Source: Nonomuraea sp. NBC_00507
GTDB taxonomy: Bacteria; Actinomycetota; Actinomycetes; Streptosporangiales; Streptosporangiaceae
Length of the DNA stretch: 64,000 nucleotides
Reading direction: 5' to 3'
Assembly (NCBI RefSeq): GCF_036013525.1
Contig: NZ_CP107853.1
Location: 1,364,001-1,428,000 of the forward strand
Both the position numbers and the translations under genes were made by a program. Below the pieces are notes generated by a model, which saw only the letters and a list, made by a program, of their open reading frames with translations, ran no database searches and had not been told where the DNA came from. Positions 45,503 to 54,183 of this stretch are shown here, piece by piece. The number at the start of each line of letters is the position of its first letter. Position 1 is the stretch's first letter.

Positions 45503-45696
45503 TGAGGGGATCATCCGGGCATCGCGCTGATCCACCATTTCGTCAGCACTAAGAATCCGCGAAGCTTCGTCATCCCCACGGACAGCGGCTCATCTCGCCC
45601 GACGCCCGGCGGCCTGCGCGGCTGTCCAGCATGCTCCCGCTGGAGCCGACTCGGCAGATCATCCTCGCGCTCGACCAGGAGGGCACCTCATTGTTG

Positions 45697-45890
45697 CAGG
45701 TCCCAAGTCCTATGGCGACGGGCGTCCGCGTCCAGCACTTCCCGCGTGGCTCTGACGAAGGCGTCGATGCGGGCGTTGGGTTTGCGGTGAGCCACACCAG
45801 CGCTGTCTGTAAGCGCGGGATTCCGGTGATCGGCACGAACGTCACATCCGGATACTGGTCCTTCCGCGTCAGAGTCAATGAACCAGTCCC
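45697..45890 (-). pseudogene. C-terminal remnant of a LysR-type regulator, frameshifted
   Basis: Minus frames read YPDVTFVPITGIPRLQTALV and WLTAN, then after a one-base shift ARIDAFVRATREVLDADARR ending WDLQQ-stop. This matches the usual LysR effector-domain ending (V-F-P---P-----VW----NPA---F). The remainder of the gene is missing; upstream it joins the 115-bp segment shared with 54184-54300. Confidence 0.6.
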
Positions 45891-45973
45891 GGTCCGAAAC
45901 ACTTATCCGCCGCGGGTAGTTTGATCATCCGGTGGAAGAGGTTGGAGCAGGTGACAGGATCACAGCAGGACCC
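45857..45973 (-). repeat. 115-bp segment repeated in inverted orientation at 54184-54300 (copy 1)
   Basis: On the minus strand this reads AGTCCTGCTGTGATCCTGTC-like sequence through CACCTGCTCCAACCTCTTCC, CAAACTACCCG and GTGTTTCGGACC to CTCTGACGCGGAAGGACC. The plus strand at 54184-54300 is over 80 percent identical by eye, with one 3-base indel. Both copies border gene remnants. Nature unknown: a fragment of a once-shared gene or an element end. Confidence 0.6.
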
Positions 45974-46326
45974 AGGTCGCGTACGAGCGGACAGGTAAGC
46001 GTACACGCCCCGCCGGGGCGGCTGGTCGGTATGGCCGTCGGCGACCTACCTGGGCCTGGATCACGTGCGGGTACTGCGCTGGCAGGCCGCGCCGAGGCCA
46101 GCCGCCTGCACGAACGCCGCCGTATCGCCGACCGCGACGCGGCGGCGCTGCTGCAGGAAGAGATCGACGACGACCGTCGTTGGACCGTGGCCCGCCGTCA
46201 CCCGCCCGGCTGGATCGTCACGGTGTGGCGGGTTCCGGCACTTCCGCCGCGGTCCAGGCGGTCTGTGATGTTCAATTGGCATGTCTTCTCAAGAGTCCAC
46301 GTCATGCGACGCTGCCATCCTCAGGG
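45974..46326 (+). other. remnant region
   Basis: A plus frame at about 46065-46275 encodes an Arg/Glu-rich stretch (RLHERRRIADRDAAALLQEE, RRWTVARRHPPGW) with coding-like composition but no start, RBS or recognisable family. It ends before the IS5 left inverted repeat. Confidence 0.35.
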
Positions 46327-46442
46327 CTAAGTGAGTGTTTGAGAAGCGGCCAGCGGATGAATGTCTTGAGGGAAGCCGACGTGGAACCGGCCTGGCAGGT
46401 GAAGGAAGGCGTGCTTGCGGTGGACGGTGCCCCTGAACCTCT

Positions 46443-46907
46443 TCAGGGAAGCCCAACAAATACGACCGAGCTACGGGGTGTGGGCCTGTAGTGCGGTGTC
46501 AGTCGAGCGATGGGGACTTGATGGTGCTGCGTCACTTCGTGACGTTCATAGATGGAAGCCTGCTTGAGGAGTCGGTTGAGCAGAGCGGCGCGTTCGGTGG
46601 CGTCGGTCAGCATGGTGATGTCGACGGGTATCTGCTCATCAAAGAGGGTCGCGGCAGTGGCGGTGCGCAGTGCGGCCGAGATTCCAGTCTCGACCTCTGT
46701 GGCCAGGACAATGTAATCGTCGCCGTCCGGGAGGTAACACACCATCACGGTCTCGCCGACGGGCGCGGCCGGTCCGGTGATGGTGAGGAGCGCTCCCGGC
46801 ATGCCATGGAAGCGATAGAGCACCACGCGGCCCCTGGAGAGTGCGAACATCGCCTGATTGACATAGCCAATGATGGACAACAGCGCGGTATCGATGGCCT
46901 GACGCAC
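46443..46907 (-). CDS. DUF385/deazaflavin-dependent nitroreductase-like protein
   Basis: 154 residues. The pattern GRVVLYRFHGMPGALLTITG, APVGETVMVCYLPDGDDYIV, then ERAALLNRLLKQASIYERHE and QVPIARLTP resembles the split beta-barrel family of F420H2-dependent reductases (Ddn-like), although the usual GRKSG motif is altered to GPAAPVGE, so cofactor use is uncertain. GTG 46907 is preceded by GGGGAA. It lies on the transposase strand between the transposase stop and the left inverted repeat, with normal codon use, so it looks like a passenger gene of the IS. Alternatively the IS end recombined next to a chromosomal gene. Confidence 0.55.
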   Translation of the reverse strand: MRQAIDTALLSIIGYVNQAMFALSRGRVVLYRFHGMPGALLTITGPAAPVGETVMVCYLPDGDDYIVLATEVETGISAALRTATAATLFDEQIPVDITMLTDATERAALLNRLLKQASIYERHEVTQHHQVPIARLTPHYRPTPRSSVVFVGLP

Positions 46908-46953
46908 AGTGTTCCCCTTCGCCGAACAGCCTGCCCCGTGTCGGGCCAGTATC

Positions 46954-47400
46954 TCAGCCAGCAGGTTCGAGGAGGCGAGGGCCGGGGCGAGTGGCCGGTC
47001 TGCCGCGGGCCAGACGGCGGGCCATGGTGCTGATGGCGGCCCAGCGGATCATGGCTTCGGAGTTGGCGGAATGGCGTTCATAGTCGCGGGCCAGGCGGCG
47101 GTGGCTGGTCAGCCAGGCCAGCGAGCGTTCCACCACCCAGCGACGAGCGATTACAGCGAACCCCATCTGACCGGGTGCTTTACGCACGATGTACAGCGTG
47201 GTGGCCAGGACGCGCCGGCTCCACTCGACCAGGGCGCCGGCGAATCCGGCGTCAGCGTAGATGATCCGGACCGGCGTGAGCAGGTACGCACTCAGCAGAG
47301 TGGTCTTTGCGCCGTCGCGGTCCTGGACCGAGGCCGCCATCACGCACACCACCAGCAGCAGGCCCAGGGTGTCTGTGACGATGAACCGCTTGCGGCCGTT
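46954..47400 (-). pseudogene. IS5-family transposase, C-terminal half (split gene)
   Basis: Encodes KRFIVTDTLGLLLVVCVMAA, then IYADAGFAGALVEWS, RRWVVERSLAWLTSHRRLAR and DYERHSANSEAMIRWAAI, the second and third catalytic blocks of an IS5-group DDE transposase. The open frame extends to 47463 only because transposon sequence happens to be open. The coding sequence proper begins at the junction GGCCGTT (47394-47400). Confidence 0.85.
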
Positions 47401-47516
47401 ATCTTGAGTCCCTCTCTGGCTGTTTGTGACGTACTCGACGAACGTCCGAGCCTGCCCGATCATCGTCGTGGATGCGATTACCTACCGCTGTCCAGCACGC
47501 AACAGCGGGAGGGGAG

Positions 47517-48634
47517 ATGCGCGTTCAGCGAGTACTCATGCCGGACTCGGAGGAAGAGTCGTGGACTGTCCTCGACGATGATCAGGTCCCGATCGAGCCG
47601 GTGGAGCAGTTCCTGGCCTTCCTGACCTCGATCGAGAAATCACCCAATACCGTCAAGGCCTACGCCCACGACTTGAAGGACTGGTTCGCCTACCTGCATG
47701 GGCACCGCCTCAGCTGGCGCGTGGCGACGCTGGAGGATGTCGCCGGGTTCGTCGCGTGGCTGCGGCTGCCGCCCGAGACACGCACCGGGAACGTTACGGT
47801 GCTGCCCACGGTCGCCCACCACTGCTCGGCGGCCAGCGTGAACCGCAAGCTCTCCTCCTTAACCTCGTTCTGCGAGTTCCACGCTCGGCACGGCGATGTC
47901 GAGCTGGCCGGACTGTTGATCACTATGCAGCCCGGGCGACGTCGCGGAGCCGCGACGTCGTTCAAATCGTTCCTGCACCACGTCACCAAAGGCGAGCCGG
48001 AGCGGCGCGGTGCGATCAAGCTGAAATCGTCTCCACCTCGGCCGAAGGTTCTGACCGCCCCGCAGGCCCAGGCCGTCTTGGACGCCTGTGAGCACCTGCG
48101 CGACCGGCTGCTGTTCGCCGTCCTGCTGGATTGCGGCCTGCGGATCGGCGAGGCCCTGGGTCTTCGGCACGAGGACATGGGAATCGCCGATCAGACCATC
48201 ACCGTCACACCCCGCTCGAACGCCAACCGGGCCCGCGCCAAGGCCGGCATCTCACGAACGATTCCGGCCAGTGCCGAGCTGATGCGGCTTTATGCCGACT
48301 ACCTCACCCGCGAGTACGGCGCGCTGGACTCCGACTACGTCTTCGTCAACCTCTTCGCCGAACCCTACGGGCGGCCATGGGCCTACCCGGCCGTCTATGA
48401 CCTGGTCCTGCGGCTGCGCCGTCGCACCGGGATCGACTTCGAACCCCACCAATACCGGCATACCTACGCGACCTGGCTGCTGCGCCGGGGCGCCGGAATG
48501 GAGAGCGTGAAGGAACTCCTCGGTCACGCCTCGATCACCACGACCATCGACACCTACGGCACCTCACCATCGAGGACGCCCGCCGGACCCTCGAGGCCGC
48601 GGGCTGGTTCACCGGACGGGAGGTCCGGCTATGA
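47517..48634 (+). pseudogene. tnpA: TnpA: first tyrosine recombinase of the Tn554-type element, frameshifted after the active-site Tyr
   Basis: N-terminal SAM-like domain (FLTSIEKSPNTVKAYAHDLK), catalytic Arg in CGLRIGEALGL, HQYRHTYATWLL box, LGHASITTTIDTY with nucleophile Tyr347 (48555-48557). Just after it the frame is lost: the present reading runs on to 48776, while the family ending (HLTIEDARRTLEAAGWFTGR, then EVRL, TGA 48632-48634) is one base out. A single C is missing near 48560. With it restored, the stop overlaps the tnpB start as ATGA, which strongly supports the corrected model. ATG 47517 follows GGGAGGGGAG. Real mutation or sequencing error cannot be told apart here. Confidence 0.8.
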
Positions 48635-50862
48635 TCGCCGGATCGATCCCCGCCAGGGCGGGTCTGCTGGAGACGCTGCTGGCCAGCGTGCGTGCCGAGT
48701 TTCGCGTCGAGGTCTACCACCCCGACCCCCACGACCCGGTGTTCATCACCACCGAATGCGCGGTGAGCGACTGTGATCGCCTCGTCGCCCAGCACGGTCT
48801 CTGCAACGGCCACGTCATCCGGTGGCGGCACCGCGGCCGCCCCGACATGGCCGACTTCCTCGCCGCTCCCGGCCCGCCGGTCCGAGGTCACGCGAGCCTT
48901 CGCCGATGCGCCGTCGCCGACTGCCGCTTCGGGGTCAACGGTCGCGGGTTGTGCTGCAAGCACTACGACAAATGGGCCCGGCATGGCCGTCCCGACCTGG
49001 CGACATGGATCGAGCAGGCGGTCGTCACCACAACCGGGAGCGCCGAGTGCGGCATGCCGTTCTGCACGCTCTGGGTGGAGAACAGCGCCAAGGTCTTCTG
49101 CCTCAGCCACCAGGATCGGTGGGAGCGCGCCGGCTGCCCCAACCCGGAGGACTTCATCATCGACTGCCAACTCGCCGGCAGCCCCACCATCGACCTGCGA
49201 GGACTTGCGCCCCAGCTGATGCTGGAGTTCCAATACGCGCTCCAGCACCGCCACGATCAACGGCTGCGCACGGTCACCCCACAGTTCGTGGCCGAGGCGA
49301 TACATCGCGCTCAGGCCGCCGGCGTGTCCTCGCTGCTGGATCTCTCGCCGCAGGAGTGGCGCGCGACGTTCCACTCACGGATGCGCTCGGGTGGGATCTT
49401 CCTGCTGGATGCGCGGGAAGCCGTGGAGATTTTGCGTGACGGCGTCGGGTGGGAGGTCGAATACCCTCGTGATGTCTGGCGTCTTCACCTGCTACCCGGC
49501 GTCGAGATGCCTCCCGGCCACCCCACCGAACGCGCCCATCTGCGCTTCGACCGCATCACCCAGCCCTGGCTGCGCGAGCTGGCCAAGCGATGGCTTCGGC
49601 TGCGGCTCTCGTCCGGGCTCAGCCCCGCCATCGCCAAGGCCGGGCTTGACGCGCTGGCCTGCTTCAGCCACCTGCTCACCACGGCCGCCATCACCTGCCT
49701 CGCCCAGGTCGACCGGCCGCTGCTGGAACGGCACTTGGCCTGGGTAAACAGCGGACCGGGTGGCCTTGGCGTCAAGAACACGCGGATCGGGCAGCTCAAC
49801 ACCTTCCTGCGCGACATCCGCCGCAACGGTTGGGACGACACGCTGCCCGGCACCGCGACCTTCTTCCCCGGCGACACCGCGCCGGTCCCTGAGAAACTCA
49901 ACCGTCGTCTGGCCGAGTACGTCATGGCGCAGGTCGAGGCCCCGGAGAACCTGGATCGCTGGCCCGACCCCGCCGGGCGACTCATCACGTTGATCCTCAT
50001 CCGGTGCGGCCTGCGCATCTCCAGCGTCCTGGGGCTCGCCTTCGACTGTCTCCTGCGCGACGGGCAGGGCGCTCCCTACCTGCGCTACCTCAACACCAAA
50101 ATGAAGCGTGAGGCGGCCGTCCCCATCGACGAACAGCTCGAGGCCGAGATCATCGCCCAGCAGTGCCGCGGCCTCGAGCGGTGGCCCGAAGGGACTCCGC
50201 ACCTGTTCCCGCGGCCGAACTCCAACGCCATCGGGAAGATCCCGGTCCAGCCCGTCAGTTTCCGCGGCTCCCTCAACCGCTGGCTGGACAGCTGCGAGAT
50301 CCGTGACGAGCACGGGCGTCCGGTGATGCTGACCCCACATCAGTGGCGGCACACCTTCGCCTGCCGTCTGATCAACCGCGACGTCCCTCAAGAGGTCGTC
50401 CGCGTCCTGCTGGACCACGAGTCCCACCGGATGACGGCCCGCTACGCAAAAATCACCGATCAGACGGTCCGGCGGCACTGGGAACAAGCCACCAAGGTCA
50501 ACATCAAGGGCGAGCGGGTCACCCTCGCCCCCGACGGGCCGCTCGCGCAGGCACAGTGGGCCAAGACCCGCGTCGGCATGGCCACGCAGACCCTGCCCAA
50601 CGGCTACTGCGGCCTGCCCATCCAAAAGAGCTGCCCACACGCCAACGCCTGCCTGACCTGCCCGGTCTTCATCACCGGACCGGAGTTCCTCCCAGAGTTG
50701 CGCGAGCAACGCCACCGGACCCTCACCCTCATCGACATCTCCCAGAGCAAAGGCCAGGCCCGCGTCGTGGAGATGAACCAGCAGGTCCTCACCAACCTGG
50801 ACCGCATGATCGGCGAGATCGAGAAAAACGAGCCCGCTCCAGGGACAGCCGATGCGAGCTGA
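48631..50862 (+). CDS. tnpB: TnpB: second tyrosine recombinase of the Tn554-type element
   Basis: 743 residues, larger than a simple integrase. The N-terminus has three Cys-rich zinc-binding-like repeats (CAVSDCDRLVAQHGLCNGH, CAVADCRFGVNGRGLCCKH, CGMPFCTLW...FCLSH). A central core-binding region is followed by the catalytic domain with IRCGLRISSVLGL, HQWRHTFACRLI, LLDHESHRMTARYAKI. A C-terminal Cys cluster (SCPHANACLTCPVF) is typical of TnpB-like recombinases. Overlaps corrected tnpA by 4 bases and tnpC by 11, so the three are co-translated. In Tn554, TnpA and TnpB are both needed for transposition. Confidence 0.88.
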   Translation: MIAGSIPARAGLLETLLASVRAEFRVEVYHPDPHDPVFITTECAVSDCDRLVAQHGLCNGHVIRWRHRGRPDMADFLAAPGPPVRGHASLRRCAVADCRFGVNGRGLCCKHYDKWARHGRPDLATWIEQAVVTTTGSAECGMPFCTLWVENSAKVFCLSHQDRWERAGCPNPEDFIIDCQLAGSPTIDLRGLAPQLMLEFQYALQHRHDQRLRTVTPQFVAEAIHRAQAAGVSSLLDLSPQEWRATFHSRMRSGGIFLLDAREAVEILRDGVGWEVEYPRDVWRLHLLPGVEMPPGHPTERAHLRFDRITQPWLRELAKRWLRLRLSSGLSPAIAKAGLDALACFSHLLTTAAITCLAQVDRPLLERHLAWVNSGPGGLGVKNTRIGQLNTFLRDIRRNGWDDTLPGTATFFPGDTAPVPEKLNRRLAEYVMAQVEAPENLDRWPDPAGRLITLILIRCGLRISSVLGLAFDCLLRDGQGAPYLRYLNTKMKREAAVPIDEQLEAEIIAQQCRGLERWPEGTPHLFPRPNSNAIGKIPVQPVSFRGSLNRWLDSCEIRDEHGRPVMLTPHQWRHTFACRLINRDVPQEVVRVLLDHESHRMTARYAKITDQTVRRHWEQATKVNIKGERVTLAPDGPLAQAQWAKTRVGMATQTLPNGYCGLPIQKSCPHANACLTCPVFITGPEFLPELREQRHRTLTLIDISQSKGQARVVEMNQQVLTNLDRMIGEIEKNEPAPGTADAS

Positions 50863-51298
50863 CAACACCCGCCACCTCATCGCCGCCGCCCAGCAACGCG
50901 CCGAAGACACCCGCCGGCGGGCCCTGGCCGCGCTCCGCCGCATGGACGCCACCGGAAAACGGATCAACTTCGACACCGTCAGCCGCGAGGCCCGCGTCTC
51001 CCGGTCCTGGCTCTACGCCCAAGCCGACCTCCGAGCCGAGATCCAACAACTCCGTGAACGCTCACCGCGACCGGCCAGCCCGGCGCCGCCGGAACGTCAA
51101 CGCACCTCCGAAACCTCGCTGCTACGACGCCTCGAGATCGCCACCGCCCGCATCCGCACCCTTGAGCAGGAGAATCGACAGCTCCGCGACGCGCTGGCCC
51201 GCGCCCTCGGCGAACGCCGAACACGCGACATCCTCGGCGAACCCGGCAACCGCGACACGCCGAAGAGAAAATCCTCGAAAACGATCGGACCGTGTTGA
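50852..51298 (+). CDS. tnpC: TnpC-like accessory protein (DUF6262 type)
   Basis: 148 residues. An HTH-like segment (GKRINFDTVSREARVSRSWL) followed by a coiled-coil (LLRRLEIATARIRTLEQENR, QLRDALARALGER). This matches the small third gene of Tn554-type elements, where TnpC stimulates transposition and affects orientation. It overlaps tnpB by 11 bases. The 76 bases between its stop and the right terminal repeat hold nothing else. Confidence 0.8.
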   Translation: MRADNTRHLIAAAQQRAEDTRRRALAALRRMDATGKRINFDTVSREARVSRSWLYAQADLRAEIQQLRERSPRPASPAPPERQRTSETSLLRRLEIATARIRTLEQENRQLRDALARALGERRTRDILGEPGNRDTPKRKSSKTIGPC

Positions 51299-51387
51299 GC
51301 GGGAGGCCAGACGCCTTCGTCGAGGACGCCGTCTCTCTCGTTGAGCGCCAGGTCAACAGCGTGATCATTTCCACGACTCAAGATAAC

Positions 51388-51784
51388 GGCCGTTGATCTT
51401 CTTATTCGCATCGTAGCCACGCGAGGTGCACGGGACAGTGTCGGCGCCCTTGACGCTCTGGGAGTCGATGATTCCGGCCGAGGGCTCTGCAGCACGCCCC
51501 TGCTGGGCACGAACCCGCCGGCGAAGCACTGAAAGAATCTGCTCGGTGACCTTGGCCTGCTCCCAGCGAACGAAGTACCAGTACACCGTCTGCCAAGGCG
51601 GATAGTCGAACGGCAGTTGCCGCCAAGCACACCCGGTCCGCACCACGTACAAGATGGCGTCGACAATGTCGCGGCGCGAGTGCTTCTCGGGTCGACCGCC
51701 CGTCCGGGGCGGGGGTAACAGGGGCTCGATCAGCGCCCACTCGGCATCGGTGAGATCAGAGGGATAGCGGCGGTCCCGCAGCAT
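51388..51784 (-). pseudogene. IS5-family transposase, N-terminal half (split gene)
   Basis: Encodes MLRDRRYPSDLTDAEWALIE, PLLPPPRTGGRPEKHSRRDI, VDAILYVVRTGCAWRQLPFD, YPPWQTVYWYFVRW, and GIIDSQSVKGADTVPCTSRG ending KKINGR at the transposon junction. It contains the N-terminal DUF4096-like domain and the first catalytic Asp (IIDSQSVKG). It continues into transposon sequence for six codons (YLESWK) before stopping. The remainder is at 46954-47400. Confidence 0.88.
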
Positions 51785-51894
51785 CCGTCTACTATCGCCG
51801 CCTTGCCGCCCGACGCAGCAGCGACACGCCCGCCGTTATCGACCCTTCTCAAACACCCACTAAGTCCCGCGAGCACCTTATGGATCCACATAGT

Positions 51895-52248
51895 TCACCC
51901 CACCTGGTCCCACAGGATAGCCTCGATGCGCTCGATGTGCTCCTCGCCCCATTCCCCGAGCGGCGCCATCGCGGTGTTGAGGGAATGGCCGAATTCGGTG
52001 AGCGAATATTCCACCTTCGGCGGGACTTGGTGGTAGACCTCGCGATGCAGCAGTCCGGTGGTCTCCATCTCCCGCAACTGAAGGATCAGCACCCGCTCGC
52101 TGATGCTGGGCACTGCGCGCCGCAACTCCCCGAAGCGCAGGGGACCTTCCTGGAGCGCGAACAGGATGAGTCCCTTCCACTTGCCTCCCATGATGGCGAT
52201 GGCGGCGTCGAGACCGCAGGTGAACGTCCGCTTCTTTATCTCCTTCAC
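51895..52248 (-). CDS. HxlR-family transcriptional regulator
   Basis: 117 residues: Cys11 (FTCGLDAAIAIMGGKWKGLI), winged helix (LRFGELRRAVPSISERVLIL, QLREMETTGLLHREVY) and VEYSLTEFGHSL. HxlR proteins respond to aldehydes, quinones or oxidants, often through the N-terminal Cys. Start GTG 52248; a palindrome begins 6 bp upstream, so it probably autoregulates and controls the divergent oxidoreductase 158 bp away. Confidence 0.9.
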   Translation of the reverse strand: MKEIKKRTFTCGLDAAIAIMGGKWKGLILFALQEGPLRFGELRRAVPSISERVLILQLREMETTGLLHREVYHQVPPKVEYSLTEFGHSLNTAMAPLGEWGEEHIERIEAILWDQVG

Positions 52249-52253
52249 CGGCC

Positions 52254-52277
52254 TATACTTACATATATGTCAGTATA
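52254..52277. promoter_or_regulatory. 24-bp near-perfect palindrome, HxlR operator candidate
   Basis: TATACTTACATA/TATGTCAGTATA, 11 of 12 positions symmetric, in the divergent region between the HxlR and oxidoreductase genes. Its length and AT-richness suit a winged-helix dimer site. Confidence 0.65.
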
Positions 52278-52405
52278 CGGCAAAAATGTGGGTACTTGAG
52301 GGAATGTAAGTGCTCCAGCCAGAATGAACCAGACGCCGCGCCAAGACCACGACGGTCTCCTGGGCGGCGCGCTTGCCTCCGTATCTCTGTGGCTGGAGTT
52401 TGCAT

Positions 52406-53296
52406 ATGATCGCAAAAAACGTGACATCGGTGACCGTCATCGGACTGGGCTCGATGGGCACAGCACTGGCCGAGGCCTTCGTGAAGGCCGGGCACCCGAC
52501 CACCGTCTGGAACAGGACTGCCGCCAAAGCCGCGCCCCTCGTCGCCATGGGAGCCAGGCATACGGAGGCCATCGAGGACGCGGTGGCGGCAAGTCCCCTG
52601 GTCATCACCTGCCTGACCACCTTCGACGACACCCGGGTGGCACTGCGGCCGGCCAGGGCGTCCCTGCGTGGGCGGGCCCTGGTCACCCTCAACAGCGGTT
52701 CCCCGTCCGGTGCCCGCGAGACGGCCGCCTGGGCCCTCGACCACGGCGCCCGCTTCCTGGCCGGGGCGGTCAAGAACGTGCCCTCGGCGGTGGGAGCGCC
52801 GGACACCCTGCTCTGCTACAGCGGCGACAAGAGGGCCTTCGAGGAGTTCGAGACGACCCTGAAGGTGCTGGGCGGCGACACTGTCCACCTCGGCGACGAG
52901 GCCGACCTAGCCGCCCTGTACGAGATGGCGGTGGGCGCCATGCTACTGCCGGCACTCGTCGGCTTCTTCCAGGGCGCCGCCGCGGTCCAGGCGCGCGGAC
53001 TGGAGGTGAACACGATGGTGCGCTTCACCGGCAAGTGGCTGGACATGATCAAGTCCCAGCTGCCGATCTACGCCAAGGAGATCGACAGCGGCGTTTACAC
53101 CGACGCCGCCTCCTCGGTGAATCTCTTCCTGGCGGCGGCGGCCCACGACGAGGACCTGGCCAAGGAGACGAACGTCGACACGGCCTGGCTCGCCCCGCTC
53201 CATGACCTGATGAGGCGGGCGGCTGAGGCAGGCCACGGCGATCACAGCATCTCTGCCCTCACTGAGGTACTCAGAAAACCGGCGCGACAGCCATAA
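52406..53296 (+). CDS. NAD(P)-dependent oxidoreductase of the 6PGDH/imine-reductase type
   Basis: 296 residues. Rossmann N-terminus VTVIGLGSMGTALAEAFVKA with GLGSMG dinucleotide loop and WNRT suggesting NADPH binding; substrate-domain helices with AGAVKNVPSAVGAPDTLLCY and the long inter-domain helix (LYEMAVGAMLLPALVGFFQG). The family includes hydroxyisobutyrate dehydrogenases and imine reductases; the absence of the canonical catalytic Lys context of beta-hydroxyacid dehydrogenases favours the imine-reductase-like branch, without certainty. ATG 52406 follows GGAG. Probably controlled by the divergent HxlR regulator. A broken relative lies at 53490-53775. Confidence 0.88.
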   Translation: MIAKNVTSVTVIGLGSMGTALAEAFVKAGHPTTVWNRTAAKAAPLVAMGARHTEAIEDAVAASPLVITCLTTFDDTRVALRPARASLRGRALVTLNSGSPSGARETAAWALDHGARFLAGAVKNVPSAVGAPDTLLCYSGDKRAFEEFETTLKVLGGDTVHLGDEADLAALYEMAVGAMLLPALVGFFQGAAAVQARGLEVNTMVRFTGKWLDMIKSQLPIYAKEIDSGVYTDAASSVNLFLAAAAHDEDLAKETNVDTAWLAPLHDLMRRAAEAGHGDHSISALTEVLRKPARQP

Positions 53297-53367
53297 GGCG
53301 GACAGGTTCGAGCCCGGACAAAGCGTCCATTCAAGGACGCACCTGACGGACTGGCCGGACCAGCTCA

Positions 53368-53500
53368 ACTCATCGGCAGGAGCCGATGAGGCGTGTGAGG
53401 TGCCTGCCAGCGATCTCCAGCGATGCCTCGCCCTGGGGCACCTGTGCCGACAGCTCCGCGCCCTCCAGCATGTTGATCACGCTGTGGGCTAGGTCGTGCG
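53368..53500 (-). pseudogene. C-terminal remnant of a TetR-family regulator
   Basis: The minus frame ends VINMLEGAELSAQVPQGEAS, LEIAGRHLTRLIGSC-R-stop, the typical last helices of TetR regulators (EGAELSAQV). The DNA-binding half is absent; upstream the sequence switches to the oxidoreductase remnant on the other strand. Confidence 0.55.
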
Positions 53501-53775
53501 CTACCTCGACGGCGGCTACGAGGTAACCGTGTGGAACCGCACGCCTGCCAGGGCGGACCAGTTGGTGGTGCGGGAGCGCGAGGAGAGCGGGACCCGTCGA
53601 GGCGGCGCTCATCGCCAACGAGCTGATGGTGTTGGGCCTGATCGATTACGACGCGATGGATGCCATCCTGGCGCAGGCCCCGCGTACCGCCCTGGACGGG
53701 CGTACCCTGGACAGCCCCACCTCCGACACCCCGGACATGGTCCAGGCCCAGGGTCGCCGCCGCTCGGCGGGTTGA
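53490..53775 (+). pseudogene. internal remnant of a second 6PGDH/imine-reductase-like gene
   Basis: Plus frames read YLDGGYEVTVWNRTPARADQ and, after a frameshift, LIDYDAMDAILAQAPRTALD, GRTLDSPTSDTPDMVQAQGR. This is the NAD-binding domain of the same family as the intact gene at 52406, with deletions and frameshifts. Duplicate regulator-oxidoreductase modules may once have stood here. Confidence 0.6.
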
Positions 53776-54045
53776 CCAGCCGCCTTCGCGGGCCGCGGGC
53801 TCGACGAGCTCCAGTAGATCAGCCTTGACGGATGCGTCGACTTGCGGCGGGACCAGCCGGCGTTCAGCCCCAAGCGATCTTCCCTGGTGCAGATGGATGA
53901 CGACGGCCTGCTCGGTCACCGTCGCGCGCAGCCGCTCGATCTTCTTGTGGGCCGCCTCCAGCTCGATAGCCTCGAGACTCCTTCCGGGACGGCCGACCGT
54001 CGAGGCCCCGGCGAGCGCGTCGAAGGCGCCCTGCTTGACGGTCAT
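53770..54045 (-). pseudogene. IS3-type transposase remnant
   Basis: The minus frame starts MTVKQGAFDALAGASTVGRP, with a coiled segment LEAAHKKIERLRATVTEQAV, then a shifted frame VDASVKADLLELVEPAARE, GGWSTRRAAATLGLDHVR. These match OrfA end and OrfB start of IS3-like elements. The rest of the element is missing. Confidence 0.5.
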
Positions 54046-54183
54046 CCGGTTCGCGCCGCACTTCTCAGCCGCCTCGCCCTGGGGGACTGGCCAGTGAGTA
54101 CCTCGACGAACACCTGATACTTCACCGACGGCGCCAGCCGCGTACGCTTGCCTATCCCGTTCGTGCGCGACGGGGACTCTTAG

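Larger units (their letters stand above)
47401..51387 (+). mobile_element. Tn554-type transposon (tnpA-tnpB-tnpC) inserted in the IS5 transposase
   Basis: About 3.99 kb between two copies of the 7-bp core GGCCGTT (47394-47400 and 51388-51394) that belong to the interrupted transposase codons. Element ends are inverted repeats ATCTTGAGTC (47401-47410) and GACTCAAGAT (51375-51384). Gene content is the Tn554 set: two tyrosine recombinases and a small third protein, overlapping and on one strand. No cargo gene is evident. Tn554 elements insert by site-specific recombination without classical target duplication; the 7-bp shared core fits a crossover site. Confidence 0.85.
46327..51864 (-). mobile_element. 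IS5-family element, interrupted by a Tn554-type transposon and carrying an extra gene
   Basis: Terminal inverted repeats: left CTAAGTGAGTGTTTGAGAAG (46327-46346), right complement CTTAGTGGGTGTTTGAGAAG (51845-51864), 18 of 20 identical. The transposase is read from the right end. Its N-terminal half (51784 to 51388) and C-terminal half (47400 to 46954) rejoin in frame at KKINGR/KRFIVTD once 47401-51387 is removed. The left end lies 607 bp beyond the transposase stop, far more than usual, and this space holds a complete DUF385-like gene, so the element may carry a passenger. Confidence 0.75.

Noticed and set aside
49492..50976. A 494-codon minus-strand open frame opposite tnpB
   Set aside because: Antisense shadow; tnpB has recombinase motifs and overlaps its operon partners correctly.
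52324..53205. Alternative 293-codon plus frame overlapping the oxidoreductase
   Set aside because: Arg/Gly/Pro-rich off-frame translation; the other frame has a Rossmann motif and proper start signal.
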